In this document: positions 47,111-58,445 of the stretch, one piece after another | Position numbering within the stretch: position 1 is the first letter of the stretch | How the letters are laid out: the number at the start of each line of letters is the position of its first letter | NCBI GenBank assembly: GCA_021234155.1 | Contig: JAJEKV010000041.1 | Location: forward strand, 9,441,018 to 9,505,017 | Reading direction: 5' to 3' | DNA length: 64,000 nt | DNA from: Isoetes taiwanensis | Taxonomy: Eukaryota > Streptophyta > Lycopodiopsida > Isoetales > Isoetaceae | Translations under genes and position numbers: made by a program | Notes under the pieces: generated by a model | Told to the model about the DNA's origin: nothing | The model's database searches: none | The model's input: the letters and a program-made list of their open reading frames with translations, nothing else

Positions 47111-50100
47111 GGAGCTCATATGTTTTGCAGTTCATCGTTACCTTTGATCTATGGCCACGAATTTGCTTCCTGGTCTGTTCTCAGATCTACATGACGGATT
47201 TTGCTATCCATTACTGTAAGCAGTTGTATTACAAGATGTACGAGACAGGCTAGGTGCAGATCTCCACATTTAGCTGGCACCATGCCATATTCCTACAAAT
47301 CTGGTACTGTACCACTATCTTTTCTTCGTGATTTAGATTTTCTAGCCGAGAGGATATCTGCTTTAAGCATGCAAGAATGCAGCCATGAATCTTCCTTTCT
47401 TGATTAGGATTTCATTTATAAATTTAGGATTCCCAATATAAAACGGCCTTGGATGGATTCAGACGAAACCTTTTAGTTCTTGCTCAGACGAAGAAGCTCT
47501 GGTAGAACAATGCTTGCAAGCTATGTTTTACATGACCAACTCTGAACTACCACAGTAGAGGCAAAATCATATCTCTGCTATGGCAAAAAGCACATCTGGC
47601 AGCAAGAAATTGGCATAACCAACACTTACAAATGTTGTTCGAATTAAATTGACAGCCTCGGGGATGGAAGGCAGCAACCTGTGCGGCTAGGGCGGCAAGA
47701 AGAGAGAGGGCCGCCCCTCTTTCTCTTCTATTCCGGCACTGCTGCATGACCCATAATCGAATCTCTTCTATCTGGTGCTAGCCAGCTGATTTCTTGGTTC
47801 TTGGTTGCTTCAAGGCGGACTCCCTGGTTCTCACAAGATAAAACCACTAACGTGGTATTTTGTTCTAATGCTTCAGATAAGCTTGATGATCTTCTACAAG
47901 CATATTGGAGAATTACAAGTAAGGTTTCTGCAGTTTTTTAGCAGTATTAGCTTCTTTGTACTTCACAAATGGAATAGGCATCTGGGCCCTTTCTCAGAAG
48001 ATACATGTTAGTTAGCACTGAGCCGGCCTAAGAAGCTGCAGGACAGCTTGTTGTTCCTTCTTTGTTTGTGGATGAGCACACCGAAAAAGCACAGACGCTT
48101 ATAAGGTGGAACAACAGTTGTAGAACCTGCTGAGAGAAGGGGTTTCAGGTTCTTGAGAGATTTAGCAGTTTTCTATTATTTCACGGTTTTGTTTTCAGAT
48201 GGTTATTCCCTTCCTTTTGCACTCTTGTTTCCTTGCTAGCGGGAAGAGACAACTCATCTGGTAAAGTATGGTTAAGAGACAGGTATAATGAATTTTTGTG
48301 TTGATGGCGAGTTCATTTGGAGGCTTCTTGTAGTGCATGAGAATGATGGATCAGAACACATGAGCAGATAATCCCCACAATGCAGCATTTCTGTTACTAG
48401 GGTCCACTTCTCTGTTGGAGGGGCAGCCAATCGTGTAACCCCACAATGTGACATTATGCACAGCTAGGGATTTAAAATGTTCTAACTAGAGCATTTTCAG
48501 GTACTGAAAGGCCCATTGATGTTCAAGTACTAATAAGCTTGAACATATTAAATACTTAAGTGCTGATGCTTAAGTAAAACTCAAGTACTGATATGCTTGA
48601 GTGGCTGTTGTTTTGGACAACATGCCTTCTGTCATCATTAAGGATTGCATACAGGTTACTTCAAAAGCAGGTTCTCAAGACAAAGATCACATACTTGTTT
48701 AGTTTTCCTACTTCATCATGTATTGTTACATGTTACAGGAGTAATCTGGTATGTAAATTTTCTATTTGTCTCATTAGGAGACTGAATAAGCACGCCAGGG
48801 GGAGATGAAGAAGTTGAGGTGTGAGCTCCTGTAGTAATCTCCTTCTGTGTTGTTGCATGTACTTTTAAATGGCACTTCCTTTTCTTCAAAAAAAAAAAAA
48901 AAAAAAAAGGAATTAAATTGAGGCAGCTGTTGAGCTTTCCATTCCTGAAACACAACATGATTATGCAGTATAACTCTGATCAAGACAACAATAAGGTATT
49001 TCAATTATTTTTACTTGTATAGATTAAAATTCCAGGGCTTAAGATGGCACCTTTTACTTAATCTCTACTTTATAATATGAAAGAATGGCTCCAGTTTATT
49101 TGCATGGACTATAGCTAGAACTTACAAGGATTCTCACAATTAATATCTGTGCCTAATAAGGCTCAAGAATATATGCATCTGTGCTTATTTTTCTATAAAT
49201 GCACCCCTCTATGAATACCCCTATTTTGAACATGCAGGGCAAAGGGTTACAAAGGCTAAACGGTGATAAACCAGGAGGCTTCACTGTACCTTTTGGCCCT
49301 ACATGCATTACCAAGATTATTGCTAATGTCATGTTGTTTGGCTACAGGTACCGAACCTCTCATGCCCTTGTCATTTCTTTGTTTCTGTTTGTGTTAAAGC
49401 TAGGAGTAATTTGGAGGTGGAGCTAGAAGAAACAACATTAGCTAATATGGCTTTGCTACTATGATCACATGACTCAAATATCTGGCCAGTTATGCAAGGC
49501 GTTTGGTTCAAGTTGTCAAAACTGCCTATTATTTTCTAGTTTGCGACCTCATTCTGAACATGTGCACATGATTGATTGTAAATGGAAAATTCTGTTACAA
49601 TTCTATTTACTGCAAAAATAAAGCAGAAACAATTTTCATCTGCTTTAAGTCTTTCTTTTTATGAATACATGTAAATGTCAGATTCCCTTGAGATTTTATT
49701 TCTGAAAGAAGTTGTCATGTTGTTACTATCTGATATGCTGCTATTTTCAATTGATATTCAGAGATAATGGCAGATTTGATTCCTGCTTATTCCTTTTACA
49801 TTGCGAGGTTTTTGTGTAAAATGAACATGCGCGTTAGAGCATGAAAATGCCGTGTCAATAAAGTTCATACAGGGATCAATGGTCTTTACTTCAACATAAA
49901 GGCTACATACTCTTTGCTACATTGATGGTGCTCGGCCTAGTTTTCAAATATTGATTTCTTAATGGTTAAACCACCTATTTTTTATTCTGCTCATTGTAGT
50001 GCTAGATAACTATGGGCCTTGTGCAAACAAAAATAGTGATTGAATCATATAAAACTACTAATATCTTGAATTCTCAATATCAATATAATGCTGCTACATA

Positions 50101-50500
50101 GTCTTTTGGCACAAGTACTAACATTTTGGCTCTAATCACATGTCTTCATGGGCTCTGTTTAACACTGTATAACTAGCATGGGAAATTAAGGTATATTAAT
50201 GACTAAGTTTACATGGTTACTAAGATACTTCTGTCTCAGATTTTACATTGGATAACAGACTAAATGAACACATTACCAAGTTTGAAATGCGTTCAAATTT
50301 TTGGATTGATAAGATTGTAGATGGATTGACTAAAGCTGATGTTGACCTAGGATACTAGGTTAGCCCTCCCCTTTTTTTTTTTTTTTTTGGTATGTGTTAA
50401 GGTTTGTTGCACATGTTAACACTTGGGATAAACAGTTAAGCAAAGCTATACCTCCCTAGAAAGATTGAGGTATAGATAGAACTATAAATAGTCCTTAATT
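47111..50500. other. No recognised gene; scattered exon-like pieces
   Basis: An open stretch 49238-49347 flanked by GCAG and GTACCG reads GDKPGGFTVPFGPTCITKII, and 47488-47555 reads EEALVEQCLQAMFYMTNSE. Neither is a family I recognise and they could not be joined into one gene. A-runs at 48887-48909 and a T-run at 50371-50389 resemble retroposon tails. GTTGACCTAGGATACTAGG near 50345 resembles the end region of an LTR element but has no partner. Confidence 0.35.
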
Positions 50501-50617
50501 TTTTTTAGGAATAATATATTCTGTCTATCCTATAGCTAAGGTCATATTGATAATATTGTGATAATAAAGAAATATAAAAGGAAAAATATGGGTTGAGCGG
50601 AGACATAGGTCTAAAGA

Positions 50618-51300
50618 TTACATAGCTCTTTGGAAGGCGGCAGGTGCATTCATTAATCCGAAAGGCATCCTTTTCATTGCATAAGTTCCCCAAGGGGTAA
50701 TAAAGGAGGTCTTTGGCTGATCTTCCTCTTTAATGCCAATTTGATTAAATCCTGAAAATCCATCTAAGAATGAGTACACCTCTTTTCCTGCTACAGCATA
50801 TAAGATTTCTTGTAAAAAAGGCAAAGGATAACAGTCCTTAATGGTGGCTTTGTTGAGATCTCGATAATCAATGCAAATTCTTAAGGCACCACTTTTGTTT
50901 TCTACAGGTACAATGCAAGATACCCATTCTGGATTAATGATTTCAATGATAACACCTGCATCTAGCATTTTATCCAACTCATCTTTGATTAGTCCCATCA
51001 ATGAAGCATTAATTCTTCTCAGTTTTTGAAAAACAGGTTTACAACCTTCTTTAATCTTAATTTCAAATTGGCATACCTCAGTTTTAATACCAGTGAGCTC
51101 AGAATAATCCCAGGCAAATACATCCCTCCTCTCTTCAAAACACATTTGTATGTTCTCCCTATTTTGATATTCAATCAAATCTCCAACAAACAGGGTTCTA
51201 ATCTTACCATTTTTTGTGATGGCAATCTCTTCAGTGTCCCCTTCCTCTGATGCATTAATGGTTAAAATGGGGCAAAGTGCTTTTACCTCACTAGCATCAT
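50618..51300 (-). pseudogene. Gypsy reverse transcriptase N-terminal half
   Basis: Contains SLMGLIKDELDKMLDAGVII, the motif ALRICIDYRDLNKATIKDCY, LPFLQEILYAVAGKEVYSFL, DGFSGFNQIGIKEEDQPKTS and FGLMNAPAAFQ: fingers and first palm motifs of a Ty3/gypsy RT. The second aspartate pair (YxDD) is missing because the frame stops at 50618-50620 and homology ends. Upstream FEERRDVFAWDYSEL is the usual N-terminal RT lead-in. Confidence 0.9.
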
Positions 51301-51369
51301 GATCTTCTTCTGGAATAGCTCCCTCAGTTAAATGTGACATGAGAGTCTCTCTACATAAGGCATCAGCTT

Positions 51370-51770
51370 CCAATTTTTTCTCTCTTCGTATGTGAGTGAT
51401 CTCCCATGAAGCAAAACTCGAGAGTACTCCCATTGCTTGATTTTTTAACAGCTCCATATTTGCATTTTTTGTTTGGTAATCTCCTGAAACTTGTCTACAA
51501 TTAATTGTGAATCACCATAGATGTGGATGTTAGCAATATCCATAGCTTTGGCCTCCTGAAGACCTGCAATCAAAGCCTTATATTCTGCTACATTAGAAGT
51601 GACTTGGGGAAAGATTCTCCCTACTTTAGCTAAGAGTTTGTGAGAAGAATCTTTCAAAATAGTAGCAGATGATGCAATATTTAATTTTTTAGAAATACCT
51701 CCATCAAACCATAAGAATCCTGATGGTCCTTGTTTGCTGGGGGGTGCACATTCCATGATAAGAGAAACCA
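51370..51770 (-). pseudogene. RNase H domain located before the RT
   Basis: Reads FLWFDGGISKKLNIASSATI, NVAEYKALIAGLQEA and IHIYGDSQLIVDKFQ, then across a one-base shift near 51450 SSFASWEITHIRREKKLEAD. These hold the D, E, D and final D positions of a type I RNase H resembling the archaeal-type RNase H of plant Tat-lineage elements. In known Tat elements it follows the RT; here it precedes it in the same strand and order of frames. Confidence 0.82.
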
Positions 51771-51949
51771 TTTCATAATTCTTTGGTCTTGTGTTTTTTA
51801 TTCTGTAAGATCCCAAGGGTTCTTCAATTAACATTTTTTTAATAAAGTTTACCTCTTCTTTGGAGCCATAGGAGCCATCTTGATTGTAGATTGTAGCAGT
51901 TTGAGAGCCATTGGAGATGGTGCATCTCCCTTGAGACCAGACTGGCCTA

Positions 51950-52391
51950 GCATCTACAGTGGCCAACCATCTCCTTCCTAAAAGTAAATCATAGATGTCA
52001 GATTCATCCCCTATATCTTCAAAAGCCACTACAATGAAGTTAGCAGCTACAGTTATGCTGTATTAACAGGCACTTTAGTCACCACACCAATAGGAGTAAT
52101 CTTGGCATTATAAAAGGATCTTAGTAATATAGAAGCCTTCTTGTCCACCTCGAAACCACACTTCTTCATAACGTGATATGGCATGATGTTTAGGGGGGAT
52201 CCCCCATCAAGTAACACATTTGAGAAGGTATATCCTCCTAAAGCAGCTGAACATGTGAATGCCCCAGGGTCTTCTTCATTCTGTGCTAGAACAAGGTTAG
52301 TGGAATCAGCAAAACTTACACAAGCATTCAATTTCTCACCACCAGTTTGCTGAAGTACTCTTTTTCTATAGTTAGGTGCAATCTTTAGCAA
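51950..52391 (-). pseudogene. Gypsy aspartic protease
   Basis: YTFSNVLLDGGSPLNIMP is the catalytic segment, with DGGS in place of D(S/T)G, as in several plant gypsy proteases. It is followed after the break at 52053-52029 by IYDLLLGRRWLATVDA, the usual C-terminal LLGRxWL box. Confidence 0.8.
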
Positions 52392-52427
52392 GGTGAAGAG
52401 GTCTACACTTACTTTGGAATTTTTGAG

Positions 52428-53048
52428 CTAAACATCAACTTCATCGAGATCTTGGTCTTTCTTACTATATTTTTGCTGTGGGGGAGGAGCTATCATTTGA
52501 GTAGATGATTCCACTACAGGTGGTGGAGGAAATGAAGGCCTGGCATTGGGATGTCTACTTGATTCAGCATGTACATTGGCTTCATTCATGCTTCTAGTTT
52601 GCACTGCCATAACCTCTTCAGCTTTGAGAACTTCTGTAGCCTGAATAAACCTTATAGAAGTACTTGGTTCAGCAAATCTCACAGGAGGTTTGGATTCTGG
52701 TCTCTTTTCCTTTTCCTGCTTAGCAAAGTATTCCTTAACAGCACACTTGATATCAGTATGGCCAATTTCTTTACAAAAAGAATAAATAGGACATTCCTTT
52801 CCAAAGTGACCTTTTCTATTGCATTTAGGACACACTTGCCAATAACAAATTTATGATGGATGGGAGTTCCTATTGCAATGAATACATTCAGGATAAGTTT
52901 TACCTGTTCTTGTAGCCTTGAGCTCAACCAATTGTTTGGTTAATTCTGCTAAAGCCTCAGTAACTTTAGATAGATCTGCCTTGACCTCTGCAACTTGAGA
53001 ATTAGCAAGAGAGTCAAACACAATAAGCCAACTTGAAATTTTGCTCAA
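52428..53048 (-). pseudogene. Gypsy gag C-terminus with zinc knuckle
   Basis: A coiled-coil-like stretch (VKADLSKVTEALAELTKQL) leads to CIHCNRNSHP and, after a frame change, CPKCNRKGHFGKECP, a CCHC knuckle (C-x2-C-x4-H-x4-C), then a proline-rich tail (PSFPPPPVVE, IAPPPQQKY). The frame ends at 52428 just before the protease. Confidence 0.8.
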
Positions 53049-56000
53049 GTTGGGGTTAGAACCTCCAGATCACTTAAGGTGATCAGTCTATACAAGAATT
53101 TTTTAGAGAAAAAGCTCAAATATCAAATGTTCATACCTTTCCCAATTCAGAAATAAGGGGTCCTCACTCAAATCGATGTAGCTGGCATAGATCAGTTGAT
53201 TTTCGAGGTCAAATGATTGTAACTAGTGTGGAAAAGTTATAGGCATGCAGTGGGAAAAGTCTTGACCGAGTCTGAGCTCAAATCTGTGAGATATTCAAGC
53301 TCAAAGTTGAGTCAATTTTTGGTCAATACCAGTCAGAACCACAGACAGATCTCAGAATTTTGGAATTTGAGTTGCAGGGGGAATTTTTGAGAAATTTCAA
53401 AGCCAAGGTGATGTATAAGTGTCAAGGATGTGAGGCATGCAATCAAATCCTATTTTGGATCACTAAAACTATTTTTTTGGCACTGTTTTGTGAGCAACAG
53501 TCTAAAATCATGTCAGACAGAATGTAAAAAATTATAACTTGGGTTTGGAGTGGTTGTTTCTCGAACTTTTTGTGCACACAGGTGCAAATATAGTTGGAAA
53601 TGAGGGGCAACTGGTCATATGCAAAGATGGATTGCAGAATATCTTACTGTAAAACTGTTTGCATGGCAAGAATACTAAGAAAACATGACGGTCAAATCTT
53701 TTAACACTTGGCAGGCAATTTTCATTGATGTAAAGGTATAAGATCATAAATCAATCATCAGAAGATCTCAAAAGGTCATGTAATAATATCATAGTAGGAT
53801 AATCAGTCCAATTTTCTCAAATCGAACTGTGGAATGCTCAGAAACTTCATGAACGTCTTCAGATCATGCTCAGCATGTATCAATGTTGAGGTTTGATGCG
53901 TCTGGGCCTTCAAAAATCTTTTGTCAATGTTTCCCCGGTATATAAGTTTAGATTTGATGGTTCCGGCATCTTAGGGCTTAAATTTAGGCCTATATGATGC
54001 TTAAGAGCTGGAATGCAAAGGTAGATAGTTTTCAAACCTTAAGGATTCCATTCCAGCGTGATTCGAGCAGGTTTCCAGATTTAGGGTTGATCAGCAGTAT
54101 TTTCCAAAAATCTCGCGATACGGTGGTCGTATTTTTTAGGGTATAAACCAGGAATATGCCGTATTTTGCAATTTTGAAAAGCTGGGCTATGGTTTAAGGG
54201 GTTCCCCATAAAATAGTTGGAGAATTTTGATCATTTGGGGCAATGGTAACCCTAATATCTTGGGAATATGCTAGGTTTAGACATCATGATTGGAATATTC
54301 CATAGGGTACATGTGTGACATGGACACTTAGGGCACAATGGTAAGTGAAGCATAAGGGTATAAGAAATTGCAAACAAGAGTTAGGCTAGGGGTATTTGCA
54401 AGGGTGTGGCATAGAAAATGAAAATGAAGCAAAAGATGTGAAGAGCAATGGGAAGAACATCTCATAGGGGAATAAAATGCATTAGAGAAAAAAGGATTAT
54501 GCAAAGCATGATATGATATGCAAAGGTGAGCAAAGGAGAATATAGGTATAAGGAAAAGATGACTAGGAAAATTTCAAAGGGGTAAGAATAGGGTATGAAT
54601 ATAAAGAGGGATAAAAAATGGGGTGGAACGAAATACCATGGGGTCTTCCAAACTTTAACTTCCAATCTTCAAAAAGCATCTTCCAATCTTCTTAACCCAG
54701 AATCTTATAAAGCATCTTTTGACTAACTTTGACCTCAAATGGAGTACCTTCTAGGGAAGTTGACCTTGAATATTTGTGTTGACCTTTGAAGATAGATATT
54801 GTTTGACCTCCACATCAATGTTGACTACCAAGCTCTTCTTTGACTTAATCTTCCAAAATGACTTGACCTAACTTCAATGCATAAACCATCAATTAGTATG
54901 TTGCCCTTTGGGGGCAACATAGAGAAAGAGGGGATTTCAACCACTACCAGCTAAGCTTCCATACCCTTGAGCCTATTCTAGCAGGAAACATGCCAGCCAC
55001 AACATAGAAATCAATCTAGATCCACTTATAATGTAGAGGTACTTCGTGAAGATAAAAATTCCAGAGGAACAGAATGATTCAAGAAGAAACTTACAAAAGC
55101 CAGTTTAAAACGATCATACCTCTATAGTTTCAGCCAAGCTGGAGCACAGGTCTGAAACCAAGCCACAGCCTATTCCTATCAGTCGGATCTCCATCTGCTC
55201 GTGGCTGAATCCCATGAAAAAGCCTCCTTTGGATTTTTTTACCCACAAAAACTATGAACAATCGACGGAGAAAAGGAGATATAACCATAATGATTTCTCT
55301 TCTCTGAACATGACCCACGATTTCCGCCTCCTTTCACGCCAAGCCCAAGCCAATCATGGCATATGCATGCCGGAGAAATCGACATGCAGAAGAAGATTGG
55401 AAAGAGGAAAATCGAAATCGAAATCATAGCGAAATTTTTTTCCTGATTTTTGGAGCTCGGATTTTGTTTCCGGTGGCTAAAAGCACCAAAACCATAGGAA
55501 AATCACTTTAAAAAAATTCTAAAAAAGTTTTTCTCCAAATCTGAAAATCCCAAATTAACAAGATAGATACAGGCAGACTGATTTTATGTCCTCTAAAGAT
55601 GAGAGCATATTCTGGAGCTCTCCGGCTATGGAGTTCTGGCAATACACATTTACATTGTGTGAAAACTGAAATGCTACCATAACAGAATCAGAAGCTTCAT
55701 CCAACAAAAAATGGCAAGGACACAATTTCACCAAATTTCTATGGAATCAATAATATGGAATTATCCACCTCTCCACCATCCCTGTTTGAAACATACAGGA
55801 ATACATTATTTTCATATAAGGCCAATTCTACTGCAACGCGCTCTTATTTTCCACTGGTTCATCTACAGTGGACCACGATTTCACAGATTGAAGAGTGTCT
55901 AAATCCATGTCGGATCTATAAAGAATAATAGAGCTCTTCAATCGTTGGCGTCATAAGCAAAGAAACAACTAAAGATCAAATGCCTGGACCTGGCGCCCAC

Positions 56001-56470
56001 AGGAAGAATAAAAATTTCTTTAGCTGTAGGATTTGGGGAAAGGGATCCATCTTCACCAACGATTAAGATGAATCCGGTCGGTACTCAGATCTGAAACAAA
56101 CACAAACTTACCGGATGGGCCGGTGATAATCTAGTGAAGATGGCCCTTTTTTTGGCCTGTCCGAATTGGGGCCAGATCCTTCTACAGAGATAGGAGAGAG
56201 ATCCGTCAGAAGACCCTCCTGCAAGAAAAATTGGCCCAAAAATCATAACCAGAAAACTGTACCCAGGAAAAAAGAATACAGATGTCATCAAATTAAGGTG
56301 GAATAAAAGAATCAAATCTTAGGAATGTAAATTATATATGTGTTGATAATGATATATAATAAAACAATTGAGCACCACAAAAATAGCAAGGCTTGGGCGG
56401 TGTAACATAACGTCACCACCCCATTACATTCGGTGCATTTATTGGCTCCCCATTTGGACTTGGATTCCAG
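53049..56470. other. No gene recognised
   Basis: Mostly AT-rich non-coding sequence. 54901-54917 carries the TTGCCC...GGGCAA palindrome. 55250-55585 is similar to 21640-21950: both have a purine-rich AATCGAAATC stretch, TTTCCGGYGGC, CAAAACC, then GAAAATCCCAAATTAACA. ORFs in the region show no known domain. Confidence 0.5.
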
Positions 56471-56576
56471 GGGGGTATTTGACTCGTGAAATAGGGGTAT
56501 TAGACTCGTGATTTTGGCATGCCCACTTATTCCACAAGTCGAATACCCCCACTTATTCCACAAGTCGAATACCCCC
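56471..56576. repeat. Inverted repeat built from doubled GGGTATTNGACTCGTG motifs
   Basis: Two forward motifs (56473-56490 and 56494-56510) face two exact 26 bp tandem copies of ACTTATTCCACAAGTCGAATACCCCC minus their lead (56525-56550 and 56551-56576), which are the reverse complement of the same motif. The strand can fold into a ~40-base imperfect stem with a short loop at about 56511-56532. Confidence 0.8.
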
Positions 56577-56599
56577 AAAGTTAAAAAAATATTAAAAGG

Positions 56600-56662
56600 T
56601 GAGTTCAAACTCGTGCAAGGAAGCTGAAAACCAAATGAACTAACCATCTGCGCCACGCAGCG
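56600..56662 (-). repeat. tRNA-derived (SINE-like) relic
   Basis: The minus strand begins GCGTGGCGCAGATGGTTAG, a near-perfect A box, and about 40 bases later has GAGTTTGAACTC, a B-box variant, so it is either a degenerate tRNA or a SINE head. No cloverleaf is complete. Confidence 0.6.
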
Positions 56663-57187
56663 TTATTGCAATAAAATTAATCATATTATAATAAACTATA
56701 ATAATTAGGACGGCGTATTCGGCTCGCCGTTTTTTGGAATCCAACCCCCTTTTAGGAGCCAATATTTCGCTCGCATTACATTGCCACCATCATGAGCACC
56801 AAATGGCTAATTTTGTTGTATGGATTTGTTGCCCCAAATGGCTAATTTTGCTGTATGCATTTGTTGTCTGTCATTTGTAAAGAACATGGGATAACATCCA
56901 TTTTAACAGGAGCTTGCCCAAGCCTTAGAACCCATGAAGGGCTGTTTGCTTCTTAAAATCTCCTTTTCAAATTGCTCAAATTGTTGCTCTGATAAGTTAC
57001 CCTGGCAATGCAGCCAAAGGAAAGTATGAAACAGAGACCCTGGTTTGAGCCTATAGCCATCGGACACGCTTAAAATTATGAGATCTTAGGCTCCAACTTA
57101 TTTTCTTACATTTGGCCACTGGGCACTGGAAAAAGATCCTCCTGAGATGAATTAGTTGCCCAGTATGGATGGCATTGCATAGGGGTT

Positions 57188-57778
57188 TGTTGGAAAATAA
57201 AATTCTTTCAATCATCTGAGATCAGGGAATCTACCTAGATCATAATACAAGAATGCTGGGTCAGACATGTTATGCTATTCAATGGGAATAGTAACATCGA
57301 AAAGAAAGAGAGAGCATATTCAATCCATGGTCAATATGACATTAGGTGATTCATAAGGTGAAACATAAGACCATTGGTTAAATATATGACCCGACCATTG
57401 AGTTAAATATTGATTTAGAAGTATGAACGGTGGAGGGAAATTAGCTATGAATTTAGAAAGATGATCCACAGATAAGCACCGAGCTGCTACAGCGATGGGA
57501 GCTGCAAAGCGGCCGGATCTGCACCATTCGGTGAGGTCTGGCCCTATAAATGAATATGAAAAAGGAGAGCAGTGTGTGCCGGAGATGTACTCGAAGATGT
57601 TGTAATACTATGCTTGTGTTCTCGGGGGTAAACTTCGATATCTAAGCTAAGGCATATGAATAGTGATTTATTCCAATGGTTATAGTATGATTTCATTTGC
57701 TATACTATTGTATTGAGAAGGTCTAGTTAGTCATTAGCTAAGGTAAAGTTAGTTGATTGAACCATTGATTTCTCTTCA
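57188..57778 (+). repeat. 5' LTR of the copia element (591 bp)
   Basis: Starts TGTTGG and ends TTCA two bases before the primer-binding site. A TATAAATGAATATG motif near 57544 is a plausible TATA box, about 230 bp from the LTR end. Confidence 0.88.
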
Positions 57779-57780
57779 AT

Positions 57781-57792
57781 TGGTATCAGAGC
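57781..57792 (+). other. Primer-binding site of the copia element
   Basis: TGGTATCAGAGC, complementary to the initiator-Met tRNA 3' end. Confidence 0.92.
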
Positions 57793-57800
57793 TAACAACT

Positions 57801-58445
57801 ATGACTACTAGACTGGGTGCATCTTTATTAAGTGCAGTAGAAGTGTTCAGAGGCACAGGGGGCTTCCAAGTGTGGAAGGAAAAGATCAAGGAGATCTTGG
57901 AGGTGGAGGGGCTTTGGCCCTATGTTGGTGAAGATGCTAGCAGTAATGAAGTGAGTGGCACATCAGCTACAACTGTCTCCACAGCAGATGAAGGATCCAG
58001 CTCTGGAGAAGTTGAGGTAACCAGCTCAAATATTAATGCAAAGTTGATTGAGGTTAAGAGTATCGTTACAGTTAAGTTGAGTCCTAGCATCTTGTTAAAA
58101 GTGAGAGGAATGAATCCTAGAGCAATCTGGAAATATCTTATCAAAAAGTATGAAAATAAGTCCTCATCCCAGCTAGATGTACTTGATAGAGAACTTAGGA
58201 ATCTGAAGTTTCATGAGAAGGATGACATAACAGATTTCTTTAAAAAATTTGACAACTTGATAGCAGATCTAGAAGCAGCAGGGGTTATAATAACTAATGA
58301 ACATCAAGTCATGTCAATTGCTCGAGCATTCTCTGATTATGATCAGCTATCCACCCTAGTCAGAAATATTGCCAATGACAAGGGAAGAAGCAGAACTAAT
58401 GGTCAAAACAGAATTGGAACAAAAGAAATTAATAGGAGACTATGA
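57801..58445 (+). pseudogene. Copia gag (UBN2-type)
   Basis: Starts at the first ATG after the primer-binding site (MTTRLGASLLSAVEVFRG). Core motifs are FQVWKEKIKEILEVEGLW, IWKYLIKKYENKSSSQL and ITDFFKKFDNLIADLEAAG. True homology continues only to about 58376 (LVRNIAND), after which the correct frame is the next one (TREEAELMVKTELEQKKL), so a small indel separates gag core from knuckles. Gag would form the cytoplasmic particle. Confidence 0.9.

Larger units (their letters stand above)
50618..53048 (-). mobile_element. Ty3/gypsy polyprotein fragment with order gag-PR-RNase H-RT
   Basis: Four successive minus-strand frames belong to one decayed polyprotein: gag end with zinc knuckle (53048-52428), protease (52391-51950), RNase H (about 51760-51370) and reverse transcriptase (51190-50618). 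The RT stops after FGLMNAPAAFQRAM, before the YxDD box, at a premature TAG; no connection domain, integrase or LTR was found on either side. Frameshifts or stops at about 52850, 52400, 52040 and 51450 separate the frames. Confidence 0.85.

Noticed and set aside
50281-50360. Possible copia RNase H tail (IVDGLTKAD)
   Set aside because: Only about ten residues resemble the motif, and no neighbouring RNase H or LTR supports it.
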